Below are positions 11,573 to 23,185 of a stretch of DNA of 64,000 nt, piece after piece. Positions within the stretch are counted from its first letter, which is position 1; each line of letters starts with the position of its first letter. The notes beneath the pieces are model-generated. The model searched no databases. It worked only from the letters and a program-made list of their open reading frames with translations, and was not told the DNA's origin. This DNA is from Cadophora sp. MPI-SDFR-AT-0126 (taxonomy: Eukaryota > Ascomycota > Leotiomycetes > Helotiales > Ploettnerulaceae): assembly GCA_020747065.1 (NCBI GenBank), contig JAGMVK010000022.1, positions 930,001-994,000 of the forward strand. The letters are read 5' to 3'. A program made the position numbers and the translations under genes.

Positions 11573-13427
11573 TCAAAATGCTTTCACTTTCTCTCCAGCA
11601 AGTTTCCCATCACTGCCCAGTTCACCTTCCCTATCGTCTCCACTACTTCCAACTTCAATGCCCTCCTGCGCACTATCATCCCAAATCATGCCTTCCAACA
11701 GAGTTTCTTCAGCCGGGAACGCCTTACTCAGCCCCACGTACAGTACAAACGCACTAGAGAATCCCCAGAGGTAATTCATATCCCAAATGTGTTCGATACC
11801 CGCATTGATTTTGATGTCGGAGTTCACAGCCTTAGCCATGCCCGGCAGGTTTGGGCCAAGAGAAACAGCAAAAGTGATCGCAGCTCTCCAGTTTGTACCG
11901 GCAGAATTGTACCTGTACCTTCCGTGTCGACGGTAGAGGCCAGGCACGTCGATCTTCCGGCTTTTGACAATCCAGTAATCAGCAGCCAGCATAGCAGCGA
12001 TCGGTGCAAGGAAAATAGACAGTCCGCTCATGAACGTCAACAAGCTCTGCGCACTCGATATGATTTTCCACGGTACCATGATCCAGCCGGCCGTGACAGT
12101 CGTGATGATCGCACCCCGTCGAATATTGATATATTTCGGGCATAAGTTGACCATGTCGTTCGAGCATGATATAACATTCGCCGACAGATTCGTCCCAATC
12201 TGTGCCACGACCCAGCAGAAACCAACGAAGAACGCACCACAGCGTCCCCAAGGTCCATGCCAGCGAGACGCAAGGTCAAGAGGAGACCAGATATATTCTC
12301 CATATACTACTTTGGCACAACTGGTTGAGATGATGCCGAATGTACCGATGAGGAGACTGATTGAAGGGAGGAGGAGGGCTTGCCACCAGACTCCGCGAGA
12401 ACGTTTCATGTAGCGCGTGAAGTCTGGGACGTTGGTTGCCATTGTTGCCCTGTTGGTGTCAGCATTGCCAACTTTAAATGGTAAGTGGTAAGGGAAGCCT
12501 ACCATCCACCACAAATACTCGAGAATTGATTCAGAATCATCCAGCTCCTGGCACTTCCAGCAGGAACACTGTACCCCTGCTTCCAAATCTCACCCACACC
12601 GTGCGCCTTCTTCGTCATGGCTATCACCACAGCTGTGCAGATTATCGGCACGATGATAGCTTTGAAATAGAAGAAGTACTTTAGCTTGTGTGGAGGTGTG
12701 AGCATGAATGGGAATTGGACGCTCCAGAACACGAAGTGTGCAATCATTTCTTGTGTTGTTATGCCGGCGCTTTCTGGGAGGTGATTCGGGATGTTGAGGA
12801 AAGAGGGGAAGATGGAACGGATAATCTGGGATTGTCAGCCTGGATACTGGGATGATTGACAATGGATCGACATGGAAGAATCTCATACCTGGAACGTGGC
12901 AGTACTTCCCGTCCAAGTCTGGATAGCATGCCAAAACAATGCCGTCGCCATACGAACCACAATTGCGAAGCGAGAGAAGTAAAAGCCGAAGGACGAACGA
13001 ATCGCCACTGGGAAGGGGATGTGCAACCTGGCACCCATAAGTCCGTTCATCACCAATGGCACTGTGTCGACGAGTGATCCACAAATTGCTACATCTCATC
13101 AGTACCAAGTCATCACGAACGGGAAAACAATCAGGAAAATTACTTACTCAAATAAAACGCTTCCTTCCACGTCAATCCCGCGCTGATAATCGAACTCGGA
13201 GCTTCCCATCCTTGAGCGTTCAAAGCATCACTGAACCAGAAACCAGCAATAGTCATCGACGACCATGTTCGTCTCTCTTCTGGCGTAACGTCCGAATCGA
13301 TGTTTGTCCATTCTCCTTCCTCGGCGAAAGATGTCGGTTGTTTTTCCAGGACCCAGCCAGATAGTTTGGTTCGCGTGGAAAGCTTGGCTGTAAGAGCGCC
13401 TTTGCGCTGGGATAGGTAGGATGTCAT
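11573..13427 (-). CDS. NCS1-family permease (Fur-type uracil/allantoin/nucleobase transporter)
   Basis: Four exons (13427-13148, 13088-12889, 12825-12503, 12449-11573) join in frame to 559 residues. Family features: an N-terminal TPEERRTWSSMTIAGFWFSD block, GLTWKEAFY, then NGLMGARLHIPFPVAIRSSFGF, the helix with WHAIQTWTG, and after splicing CGGWATMATNVPDFTRYMK. These match the NCS1 (PF02133) transporters of fungi, and the pattern is nearer the Fur group (uracil, allantoin, uridine) than the Fcy purine-cytosine group. It should have about 12 membrane helices and act as a cation symporter at the plasma membrane. The C-terminus is acidic and Gly-rich. The substrate cannot be fixed from sequence. 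It converges on the unknown gene ending at 11392, with 180 bp between stops. Confidence 0.92.
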
Positions 13428-14643
13428 TGTGCACGAGAGGCGAGATCTTCAATATTACCTTCAATTGACATTTGAATGGGAATCGCACTTTTTTGTATTT
13501 TGAACAACTGTTGATCATTCGGGCTATTTTAGCTAAATCTCAAGGAGATAGATAGGTATCGATAGTCAGGGCTGGGGTTATGATAGGAACTGATAACCTT
13601 AAGTTGAACAAAAATGGGGGATTCTTAGAAGGGGGCGTTCACATCCACGGATTCTCATCAATTGGGGTCTCCACTACCGTTCAAATGCTGCTCGATCAAA
13701 TTTGTCAAGAAGTCCATCGTACCCGGAGAAAAGAAATCTCTCGATCATAGGGCGATTTCATACACTTATCCTTCAGTACATTCAGTTATGGCTTGCGGTT
13801 CGAACGAGGTAAACATCTGGTGAACCACCGTTCGAAAATCATCGAGACAAACCAATAAATGCCTGCCGACGCCCCGACGCCCACCGCAGCCGCCGGCTCT
13901 TGACCGCGGCCGTCAGAGATACAGAGTTGACAAGGAATCGAACGCAACTAAGCTTTAGAATGCGATCTAGTGGCGAAGTAATGTGAAGTGCTCGAGTGTC
14001 GTTGCTTTAAGAGTGGGAGGAGCTTGAATTGTGGGGCATCATCCCGACACTGCTGATAAGCTCGTTGGTCAAACAATGGCTGTGACGGATGACCTAGCGA
14101 GGCTCAGATGTCGAGCATAACCTTGAAGGGATTTGAATCCATAGAGGACGATTATTGCTGAGAACTTACCTGGCAAGAAATACACTGTGATCTTGATCGG
14201 GAGAGGTCGAGTTCTCACGTCTCGCTTCAGCATGCGAAAACAACAAAGAAAGGCACGATCACGTGAAAGATCAAATGGAATTCTCCAAGGAATTCTCGAC
14301 ATCTTTGGCGTGAGGCGCTTTGGCGTCAGGCCCTGCGCCACGATGTCTAGCCTGCATTTCATACGATACGGGATGTAAGCTACCCTTTTGAACAGGCAAG
14401 CAAGAACAGCGACGATGCTCGGAAGCAAACCAAGGTAGAGGGCTGAAAGTGGGCAAGGGAAGAGGATAGGAAGGCGCACGATAGAGAAATAAGCTTCGAA
14501 CAATCAAGGAGCAAGCAAACAATCTCGAAATTAAATTGGTATCACATCCGGACTCGAAAAGGAATACAAATAGGACCTCTGACTCGCCTCCGTCGCATTA
14601 AAGACCTTGCACCCATGACCCCGCGTGCGATCACCGAGACCAT
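13428..14643. other. Intergenic, no gene recognised
   Basis: Promoter side of the permease and 3' side of the PLAC8 gene. A 144-codon minus-strand frame at 14069-14503 has no domain and is not called. A GC-rich patch at 13860-13915 (CCGACGCCCCGACGCCC) stands out from its surroundings. Confidence 0.4.
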
Positions 14644-15358
14644 CTACTGAGGACCAGCATGCATTCCTTGTGGTGCGGTATAGCCCTGGTTCATACCAGC
14701 AGTCTGTTGACGACCAATGACTTCCTTCTCGCCTTGTATCATGGAACAGCAGCCGCAACAGAAAGAGAGAAGTCCATCGGTCAAAGCATCGCCTCGAATG
14801 GCGTACTTGGCGCGGATCTCGGAGCGTTTGAGGAATTCGAGACTGTAGAAAGCGATGGTCAGTTCGGATTCTCGCTTCAATCCTTTCGTGTTGTGCGTCA
14901 TGCATAAACTGGGAAGTGATAGGACAGGGGAAGACGAAATAGAACATAGGACGTACACGAATCCCAAACCGAAGCAGTTCAGGCCAGCGAACATGAGACA
15001 CTGTCATATTGATTAGTATAATATCTTCAACACGCTAATAAAACTCACATCATTGTTGATTCTCTCATATCCAGCAAGAGTAGGATCTCTCAACCTGGCT
15101 TGGGTACGTCCATACACGAAGCAAGAGCAGAATGTTGCCTTGAGACCTATTACAACACAAGTCAGCTTTTTGGCCCCACTTAGAAGCTAGTGTGTTTCGG
15201 AAAGATATCGTACAGAGGTTATCAGCGCCCTTGAAGCAGTCCCAGATGTCGTTGTTCCACTCCTCTGTTCCGGTCTGTTCCTTGTACTTCATGTATGTGG
15301 GTTGAGGCTGAGCATGGCCAGCTGGCTGCTCAGTGATTGGGGCCTTAGTGTCGTTCAT
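14644..15358 (-). CDS. PLAC8 (DUF614) cysteine-rich protein
   Basis: Four exons (15358-15214, 15146-15049, 15000-14957, 14842-14644) encode 161 residues. After splicing the protein reads WNNDIWDCF, then CLKATFCSCFVYGR, CLMFAGLNCFGLGFV, and EIRAKYAIRGDALTDGLLSF ahead of CCGCCSMIQGEKEV. The clustered cysteines, the R-KY-I-G pattern and the closing C-x2-C followed by QGEKE are diagnostic of PLAC8. Members are small membrane-associated proteins; plant relatives affect cadmium tolerance and organ size, and fungal ones are largely uncharacterised. The last intron uses a perfect GTACGT donor at 14956, and reading through it instead gives a sequence unlike the family. The N-terminal 40 residues are polar (Gln/Pro/Ala-rich). 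The C-terminus ends in a Gly/Gln/Met-rich tail. Confidence 0.9.
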
Positions 15359-17056
15359 TTTAACTGATTGAAGTTGAAATATAAAGGTATGACTGTGTGA
15401 AGTGGCAGAATCGAAAAGGATTTTTCTCAAAGGAAGGACAAAGGCACGAGGGACGCAACACCAAAAGTGCGAGACCACAGCCTTATAAAAAAAAAACAGT
15501 CTCAGACTCACAGCTGAACCCCAGAATCCTCCCACAAACTCAAAGCATCCTGATCGACACCATCATACCCAATAATAAGCATAGTACCACCCAACATGTC
15601 ATCTCCACCGACTAGAATAGCACACCAGCCAAGCACGGCACCCAAACAAAACACTGCATCCTTCACCACCGCAGCCGCAGCACGGCCCCGACACGTTGCT
15701 TAATTCTCGGCTGGGAGATGAACGAATCCCAATATCATGAGCGAGAATGCAGCCTCGTCAGGGATGTTCCGAACGTGGGCTGGTACGGCTGAGAAATGTG
15801 GCGTCAGCCTTGCCCCTTTTCAACGGTGCCGAACATGCCGATGAAACTAGTGTTTGCTTTTGACTCGTCGATGTGGAAGTAAGGGGGCAAGCTTACTTGG
15901 TGCTAGATACCGTTTGCTGTGAAATGGGCAGATGAGCTAATATTCCGAACCTTTGCATTTTCAGCTTCGTGGAACCTGTCCATTGATATTGCATCTCAGA
16001 GAACGCCAAAGGGTGGACAGATCAGGCCATGCTCTTGGCGAGAAGCTCACTACCTCGTGTTAGGCTGACTCACTTCGACAAAGTTCAATTAAGTGCCTCA
16101 CTTGGAGATTTCGCATGTCAGGGAGAAAACCAGTTCGGTATTGTGCTTCCAACGTCAACATTTGCAACATGCATGGTGGATCGATATCTCAATTGTCCAT
16201 AGCAAAATGGAGAAGGTTTACAGGAAACAACGTTTGAGTAGTACTACCTGTCTTCATCAGAATCGCACATTCACTTGGCGTTTAAGAGACAAAAACTACT
16301 TGAAGCTACAGTCATCAAAGGCAAAAAGTCCAATTATGTCGGCCATTTTAGCCTTGGCACTTGAGTTCTACATATTCGCCTGGAACGTAAGCGAGATCTT
16401 TCCTTAAAGCATCAGGCAAATGTACTCATCGCATACTTTACTTTGCGAGTGGCCTCGCTTCAGAGCCTTCCTATCAAAGCTCACTTGGCCTTTCGAGAAA
16501 GAAAACAGTCTTTAGAGTTAGTGCTTTCGATCAAGTTGAAGCATATTGTAAAGTCGGCGGGAAAGAAGCCGGACGTAGTGTTGAGGGATAGGGTGCAAAC
16601 TGCTGAGGCTCTGGGGTCAGTCTACGACCTCCGAGCCATTCTAGTGCTTTGAGAAAGATGAAAAGAATTTAAATGAGAAGAGTGAGGAGGAATCCTGATG
16701 CTGTTTCAAGCTTCAAGTCTCACTTAAGATGCGGAGGCAAACTCACACCCCCGGAAATATTTTTTCACGAAGCCTTTTTAAATTCTCACTATTCGTAACA
16801 TCAATGCGATCGATCCCAGCCATCTGCAAGTGTCGATCTCAATCTGAGTATCTTAAGTGAAAGATCCTTTCGTGAGATCACAAACCCTCCAAAATCAGAC
16901 GCGTTTGGGAGACGCGACTCTTCCACCAGCAATACCCCATCAGCGCCAAGCCTGACGCTGCAGCTCGTTTCCGTCATTTCACCTCAGCCTCGGCCTCAAC
17001 TTTTATCAGCGTCTGTACTTTGTCCTACAGCAACAAATATCACGACACTAAAGCAG
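15359..17056. other. Intergenic, no gene recognised
   Basis: Divergent gap between the PLAC8 gene and the LYR-motif gene. A 104-codon plus-strand frame at 16093-16407 has no recognisable domain. A CA/CCA-rich stretch from 15540 to 15690 flanks the PLAC8 promoter. Confidence 0.4.
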
Positions 17057-17685
17057 ATGCAATGCCCAATGCACCTGCAATCCCGACTCCTACGCCCAAT
17101 ATGTCGCACCTACGCATCGCAAGCTAGGAAACGACCTACCAGACTCGCCTCGAGTACAATTTCCCTAGACCATGTACGATCGATATCTCCCCTCAATTTC
17201 CCTCCCACTACCACATTTCACAACATGCCCTCACTGCAATGCAGTATTACCAACTGATATTTATGATTGACTGATTGATTGGTTATGTAGTTCCTACAAC
17301 GCAGCAAAGCTCTCTCTCTATGGCGCAGTATCGTCAGAGGATGCCGCAAGATCGCTGATCCGAGCACGAAGGCTGAGACGTTAAGGTTTGCGAGGGAGGA
17401 GTTTGTGAGGAATAGGGGAGTTGGGGATATTGTGAGTTTGCTGCTCTCACTTTCTATTTTCTGCGAGGATTTTATGGGAGAGGGGGGTGTTGGAGTGGGA
17501 TTGGTTTGGGATTAGTCTGGGATTGAGGAGCCAGGAGGAACGAGTTGCGAGCAGGAGAGAGATGTGCAAAGGCGGTGGAAGACCATGACTGACTGACAGT
17601 GTGCTCGCAGACACAAATCCGATACCTGATCTCGACGGGAAGGACGCAGTGGGAGACTATGGAGAGGTATATTAACGGGCTATGA
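17057..17685 (+). CDS. LYR-motif (complex 1 LYR family) mitochondrial protein, LYRM2-like
   Basis: Three exons (17057-17173, 17291-17431, 17611-17685) give 110 residues. The N-terminal 39 residues are Arg/Ser/Thr-rich without acidic residues until the end, as expected of a mitochondrial presequence. Exon 2 gives FLQRSKALSLWRSIVRGCRK, where SLWR takes the place of the LYR tripeptide, then RFAREEFVRNRGVGD. Exon 3 gives ITQIRYLISTGRTQWETMERY. The R-x-EF-x-x-N and IR-x-LI-x-x-G pattern matches the LYRM2 subgroup. LYR proteins bind mitochondrial acyl carrier protein and help assemble respiratory complexes; human LYRM2 has been linked to complex I. The second intron is 179 bp, longer than most here. 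The bL36m gene converges from the other side. Confidence 0.85.
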
Positions 17686-18080
17686 GGACGTTGGACTGGA
17701 TATATATGCACATTGTACGCCAGTGTCCGAACGACGCTGTAGACATCTAGAGCGACACCCGCAGCATAAATTGATGCGCATGAGGTGTAGAGGGGTATAT
17801 AGGTCTCTGCTGCGATGCAATACACGACCTCAGCTGTAAAGTTGAGGTCCAACGTCGTTCCCAAAACCTTCCGTCTATGTTCTCTGTACACACGACCCGT
17901 CCATCTTGTAATCTCAACATGTAGGAACCCAAACGCCAGTCCATGCATGCAGTGTTGTATTGTACATCATCCATCCTCGATCATCCACTGTCCTCCAGCA
18001 TTGAACCGGCCAGTCATGGATTTCTCCAACTCTGGTCAAATTCGTCTTCCAAAATATTCCCGCCTTCTCAAATCCAGGCC
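17686..18080. other. Tail-to-tail 3' region of two mitochondrial-protein genes
   Basis: 395 bp between the stop codons of the LYR-motif and bL36m genes. Short frames only; no gene seen. Confidence 0.5.
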
Positions 18081-18690
18081 CTACTTTCCCTGTCTCTGCT
18101 TATGCTTCGGATTCAGCGAGCAGATGATATACACATGTCCTTTCCCCGTCTTCCCTCCTTTCCTGCGTACGCTCTGAAAATAGTTAGCCTCGGTATTCAT
18201 CTCTTCCAGCCTGCCTGCAACCCAAGCCACTCCTATAAGCAACCAACCATGGGAACGCTTGAAGTGTATCCAAATACAATCCATCCCACCTGCGGCTCTC
18301 CAGCAACATACTAGAAGCTCCAAATACGGCCTTACAAAACTCGGATCCAAACTCCAAAGCCCAGTCCTCATCTTTGCCCTTCTACAATCCCAATCCCAAA
18401 GGAAAACACCACATCGCACATACCTTACACCCCTCACAAAGCTTCTTCACCGAACTCCTAACCTTCATCCCCCTAACCTGTCCCATTCCATTCCGCCTTA
18501 TCACCTCCCCTACTACACCATTCCCCGCTCCAATGAGCGGTCTCCCCAAACCCATATTCGTAAGTGCGGAGAAAGCTCGACTCGTGCTTGTGCTAGTTGA
18601 GGCCGCGAGTCTATTTGCGCATTGTGAGATTGAAGGCGGAGAGACTACGCGCGCGGCGGTTCGGAGGAGCAGGGACGGTGATGGTATCAT
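18081..18690 (-). CDS. RTC6: Mitochondrial large-subunit ribosomal protein bL36m
   Basis: Two exons (18690-18424 and 18173-18081) join to 119 residues. The C-terminal part is the classical bL36 fold: GMKVRSSVKKLCEGCK, then SVRRKGGKTGKGHVYIICS and NPKHKQRQG, with zinc ligands C-x2-C and C-x4-H. The first 75 residues are Ser/Ala/Arg-rich (MIPSPSLLLRTAARVV) and suit a mitochondrial targeting sequence. The yeast homologue is RTC6. The RKGGKTGKG stretch is slightly longer than in bacterial L36, as is usual for mitochondrial forms. The 250-bp intron falls inside the zinc ribbon, between the two ligand pairs. Confidence 0.93.
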
Positions 18691-19083
18691 GTTTCGTCGC
18701 CGTGCAATGCTAGCGTGTTGTATGTTTGGAGGGAGGGGGGTGTTGTGTTGGCGTAGAGGTTGAGAGAGCTTGAGGTTGAACGCATGGGCGTCCAGGCTTG
18801 AATTTTGAAGGTCGGATGTTGTAGCCTTACATATCGGGCTGCATTTTCGCCAAACTTAAATTCGAGAGGGAGGAAAACAACACCAGACAAATATAGAGAA
18901 TTGGGAATTGTATTAAATCTTCGCATTTGGATTGCATCTATCTATCTATTCCAAAACCTTCATCCCATTTTATAAGCCGCACGCCTCTATTCCAATCCCC
19001 TAAACGCCGAGCTAACCTCAAATGTCCCCACCGTATCTTCATCCAAATACACACTCACTCGTTCCAACCAAACGCATAGATGC
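18691..19083. other. bL36m promoter side and ILV1 3' region
   Basis: 393 bp between two minus-strand genes. It is AT-rich from 18840 to 18990 with a TCTATCTATCTATTCC run at about 18938. No gene seen. Confidence 0.45.
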
Positions 19084-20838
19084 CTATGACCGCAAAAACG
19101 TCTTAAAAACAGCACTATCCGTACAATCCTCCCACGGATACCCAATCCTCTTCAGAAAGCTCTCCAGCTCCTTCAACTCGTCATCAGGACACAAGATTCC
19201 AGCCAGGATCTTGCCCACGTCGCTGCCCGCGTTGCGGTACTGGAACAGACTGATGTTGTACCTCGGTCTCAGCGTCGTGAGGAACTTCTCGAGTGCGCCT
19301 GGTCTCTCGGGGAAGTTGAACATGTAGAGTCGTTCATGAGGGACGCCAGAGCGCCCACCGACTAGATATCGGATGTGGGATTTTGCGAGCTCGTCGCCGG
19401 AGAGGTCGACGGGTGTCATTCCACCGGCCGAGATTCGAGCTAGTAGAGATGCGAGTTCAGCGTCTCGTTGGGAAGCTGGTGAGGTGAGGGAGAGGCCGAT
19501 GAGTACGTTTGCTACTGCATCCGTAGCATAGCGGTATGAGAATTCGGTTACCATGTGCGGCATGATGGCTTTGATGAGTTCGGAGAAGGCGCCGGGTTTC
19601 TCGGGGATGCTGACGCTGATCAGCGCTTCTTTCTTCTCTCCTAGTGCTGCTCGTTCGGCGACGAAGCGGAGTCGATCGAAGTTCATGTTGGCTCCTGAGG
19701 CAATTGCGACGAAATTGCGGTTTGTATCTTCCGAAGGGTTGGCTGCGACGTATTTCTTAAGACCGGCCAGCGCTAGAGCTCCTGCTGGTTCGACAATAGA
19801 GCGTGTATCTTCGAAGACGTCTTTGATAGCTGCGCAGGTCTCGTCGGTTGTGACTTGGATGACTTCGTCGACGACATCCAAACAAACTCGGAAAGTCTCT
19901 TCACCCACAGTCTTTACTGCTGCTCCATCCGCAAAAAGCCCAACTTCCTTCAATACAACCCTCTCCCTCTTCGCCAGTGACTGCACCATCGCATTGGCAT
20001 CATATGTCTCAACACCAATGATCTTAACATGCGGAGCAATACGCTTCACATAAACCCCAATCCCAGCAATCAGTCCTCCTCCGCCCACACAACAGAAAAT
20101 AGCCTTCAGCTTCTGGAGGTTGGTCTGCCGTAACAGCTCCATACCAATGGTTCCTTGCCCAGCAATAACATACGGATCATCAAACGGCGCAATATTTGTC
20201 AACCCATGCAGCTTCTCCAACCTCCCACACTCCTCCTTCGCCGCATCAAAATCCGCCCCATGCAACACCACCGAGCCTCCCAGCCTCGACACATTCAAAT
20301 GCTTGATACTCGGCGTGCCCTCCGGCATCACAATCGTAGCCGGAATCTTCAGCTTCCTTGCAGAGTACGCCACGCCCTGTGCGTGGTTCCCTGCCGAACA
20401 AGCTACCACGCCCTTCCAGCTGACTTTCGGGTCCAGATGCGCCATCTTGTTGTATGCGCCGCGGAGCTTGAAGCTGAATACTGGTTGGAGATCTTCGCGC
20501 TTGAGGAGGACTTTGCATTCGAGTCTGTTGCTGAGGTTCGTGGCGGGTGTGAGGGGTGTTTCTTCGACGACTTCGTAGACGCGGGAGGTGAGGATTAGAC
20601 GGAGGTACTGGGTGGATTAGCAATTGACTGGTGTATACATCAAGATAGTATATACATCTGGATATCCATTAGGCAGGATAAACTCCTCGGGCACTACACC
20701 CCTGATCTTTGACGTAGGACTCTCGCTCGGCGGTGAAGGCAGCGTGGTGTATTCAGTCAAAGAGAATGAGTTCAAGCTCGGTGTGCGTGGTCTGCTGTCG
20801 CCATTCGTCTGGCCGTTGACTTTGACTCCATTCTCCAT
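19084..20838 (-). CDS. ILV1: Threonine deaminase (threonine ammonia-lyase), isoleucine biosynthesis
   Basis: Two exons (20838-20656, 20607-19084) give 568 residues, close to yeast Ilv1 (576). It converts L-threonine to 2-oxobutanoate and ammonia, the first step of isoleucine synthesis, in mitochondria. The PLP lysine is in [10 protein letters not shown] (about K108); [10 protein letters not shown] follows, and the phosphate-binding GGGGLIAG loop is at about 236-243. The C-terminal 200 residues hold two ACT-like regulatory domains, each opening with a hydrophobic [11 protein letters not shown] or [12 protein letters not shown] segment, the form that gives feedback control by isoleucine. The first 60 residues are Ser/Thr/Pro-rich and not an obvious presequence. 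Upstream are three one-mismatch versions of the TGA(C/G)TCA general-control element (see findings). The enzyme is complete. Confidence 0.97.
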
Positions 20839-21333
20839 CGTGTATGTGGTGCAATTGGGTCAATCGCTGTGTGTTTTGCTCGGTTGTTGACTAGGAATGG
20901 TGGTTTGAAAGACTCATTCGATTGTCATGGGAGCTCGAAATTGTTTTAGTGGACCCCGCGATCTCGGCCTTGGCGGGCCAGTTTTGACAGGGGAGATGTT
21001 CCGGCGGATAAACCTCAGTGGAGTTCAACTCTCTAAGGTATTCTTTGAGAGCGAGGAGAGGCTCTTGATTGAATTAGATATCGGACGTATGGTAAATTCC
21101 CATGGTCAGTCAGAATAGCCTTCTATAGTTATTTATTGAGCGCTCAGTAATAATTTATTGTCGGCTCTGGCATAACAGTTTAAGCTGCGAGAGACCGAGT
21201 CATTAAGACTCCCAGTTCATATTAAATAGAAGCCAGACCGTCTGTTGCCTTGCATTCATCATTATCGTATTACCATAATCTATCGTTATTTTCAAGATCT
21301 CTATCCAACCCCAAACACCGCTCATATCAATCA
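20839..21333. promoter_or_regulatory. ILV1 upstream region with imperfect TGACTCA-like elements
   Basis: About 500 bp between the ILV1 start and the RTC5 stop. One-mismatch versions of the Gcn4/Cpc-1 site TGA(C/G)TCA occur: TGACTAG at 20888, AGACTCA at 20910-20916 and CGAGTCA at 21196-21202. No perfect site was seen. Regulation by amino-acid starvation is only an inference. Confidence 0.25.
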
Positions 21334-23185
21334 TCAATTCATAGACCCACCACTTCTATTCGAGCCAATCAACCCCGCCATCTCCAACAACGCCCTATCA
21401 GCGTCGATATCCCCAGTTCCAAGATTAACCCTCCTCCTGGCCTCCGCCTCCCTCTCCTCCCAAGCCCACCTCTGTCTCTGCTGTTCCGCCTCTGCATCCC
21501 CTCCACAACCCCAAACCTCTAAGCTCTCCACCTCAAACCTATCCTGAAAATCGTACTTCCTAGTCTCACTGTTGTGGAACGCGCCACCTCCAGAAGTATA
21601 GTTGTGTGTAAAGACACCGAACTCAAATGAGGAGTCGAGCAGGAGGGAGACAGCGCCGAGATTCACGTGTGCGCTGAGACCGGCGGTCTGTTTGGCCTTT
21701 GGATGTGGACACCCAAATGCGATGCCGCAATGGGCGCTGGGTGGTTTGCTGAAGGAGATGTAGTCTTTGTTTAGTGACGATGCGTGAAAGACCTCATGGA
21801 CGGGCTCGAGTTGGAAGAGTAGGGTGTCTGTATCTCCAAAGCACTCTTTGTGCGTTTGACGCCAATGTTGGGCCGTGTATACCCCAAATACCACACGCGT
21901 CGATTTGCTGCTGTCTGGGAATCGTTTGGGCGGTAATGTGTCTGCGAATGCTCGTTCTTGACCTCCTTCTGGTGGATCAGATATCCTATTTCCTGACACT
22001 AGGAGAATGGTCGGAGCTCTCCAATTAAACACCTTGGTCTCGAAACTTCCCATAGAGAATCCTGCATCTCCACCGGCATACAGTAGTCTTAATTGTCTAA
22101 ACAGCGACGCACCAGGCAGGAAGAACGATAGTTGTGATAGCACATTTAGATCCAAGATCTCTCCTGTCTGTGGCAACAGCGGTTGATCCATCACCAGATC
22201 CGGTGGCGGTAATGGCGCAGTAGACGAGTCTTTCCGTTTCGTGAAGTCGAAATTTTTAGAGAAGAGGAAATGCTCAAAGAAAGGATTGAAGCCATTGAAT
22301 AGAAAGGGCAAAGAAATGGGTATCACAGTATTGAATTGATGGATCTTCACCCCGGGGAACTTCTCCACGTTCACAAACGCAGCTAGGATGTTGTCTGCTG
22401 TCTTTCGAAGCCCTTCCAATTGATCGCCTGACAGTCTTTCTGCGTGACGTGCTAGACTCTCTTGTGTGGAGAGCGGCGCTATTAGGAGGAGGAGCATTAT
22501 GAGTTTTTTGAGGTTATCGGATGGTATGGATGCTTGGTTGATCGGTGCATCTCCGTGTTTGAAGACATCGATCGCGTCCAGTGATTCCAGTGCAGCCAGA
22601 GCCAAATCATCATCGTCCTCTTCCTCCTCCTCATTCGCAGCTTCATCTACCGCAAATCCGGGGATATGATTCCTTATAGGTCTTGTAGCTTGTGCTTCCT
22701 CTTGCTTGTCCTCACTCTGCGAACCGCGATCGTAGACAGCTAGACTTCGGAACAGCAGCTTCGTTCGATCCCGGTTTCCTTTCTTCAACACCCGCTGATA
22801 TCTCTCTGTCATAATCACAACCACCATTATCATTTGCTCGAACCCAAGCACAGCCGGCGCATCCTGCCCGAATGGAAACGCGCCCAGATACGACACCATC
22901 TGGAAGATTATAGAGGATGCGCCTAGGATATCGGGAATCTCGAGGAAGCGCGCGATGGTGTCTTCTTTGAGGTAGGAGATATGGTCTTGGTGGTCTGCGA
23001 GGCTCTTGAAGACATCTTGGAATGAGTAGAGTTCGAGGGGGGTGAAGCAGCGTTTTGCGAACTTGATGGCCTGTGAATTGTTAGCTTTGGTGAGAGAATG
23101 GAGGGGTAGTTGGCCATACCAGTTCATGGCTCAGCTGCTCAGTGGATGCGCGTTGGGCACCACCGTTGGACTGTCCTTGTCCCAT
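21334..23185 (-). CDS. RTC5: RTC5-like TLDc-domain protein
   Basis: Two exons (23185-23120, 23070-21334) encode 600 residues. Exon 1 supplies MGQGQSNGGAQRAS, an N-myristoylation-type start (Gly2, Ser6), and is joined by a 49-bp intron. The C-terminal half is a TLDc domain: LSFFLPGASLFRQLRLLYAG, GFSMGSFETKVFNWRAPTILLVSG, FGVYTAQHWR, GDTDTLLFQLEP and, near the end, FEVESLEVWGCGG. The middle carries an acidic run (NEEEEEDDDD). In filamentous fungi this architecture is named Restriction of telomere capping protein 5; in yeast, Rtc5 associates with the vacuolar V-ATPase, so the telomere name reflects a genetic screen rather than the location. The start is chosen at 23185 because the downstream frame lacks the myristoylation signal. 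The end of the protein is Arg/Glu-rich, then Gly/Ser. Confidence 0.93.

Noticed and set aside
13795..13830. GGTTCGAA sequence resembling a tRNA B box
   Set aside because: The rest of the B box does not match and no acceptor stem or A box could be placed around it.
14069..14503. 144-codon minus-strand frame downstream of the PLAC8 gene
   Set aside because: No domain or splice partner, and composition looks like random translation; it lies in the 3' region of a real gene.
16093..16407. 104-codon plus-strand frame between PLAC8 and LYR-motif genes
   Set aside because: No recognisable domain, no leader or splice support.
19553..20598. Plus-strand frames of 150-166 codons opposite ILV1
   Set aside because: Antisense shadows of the threonine deaminase coding sequence.
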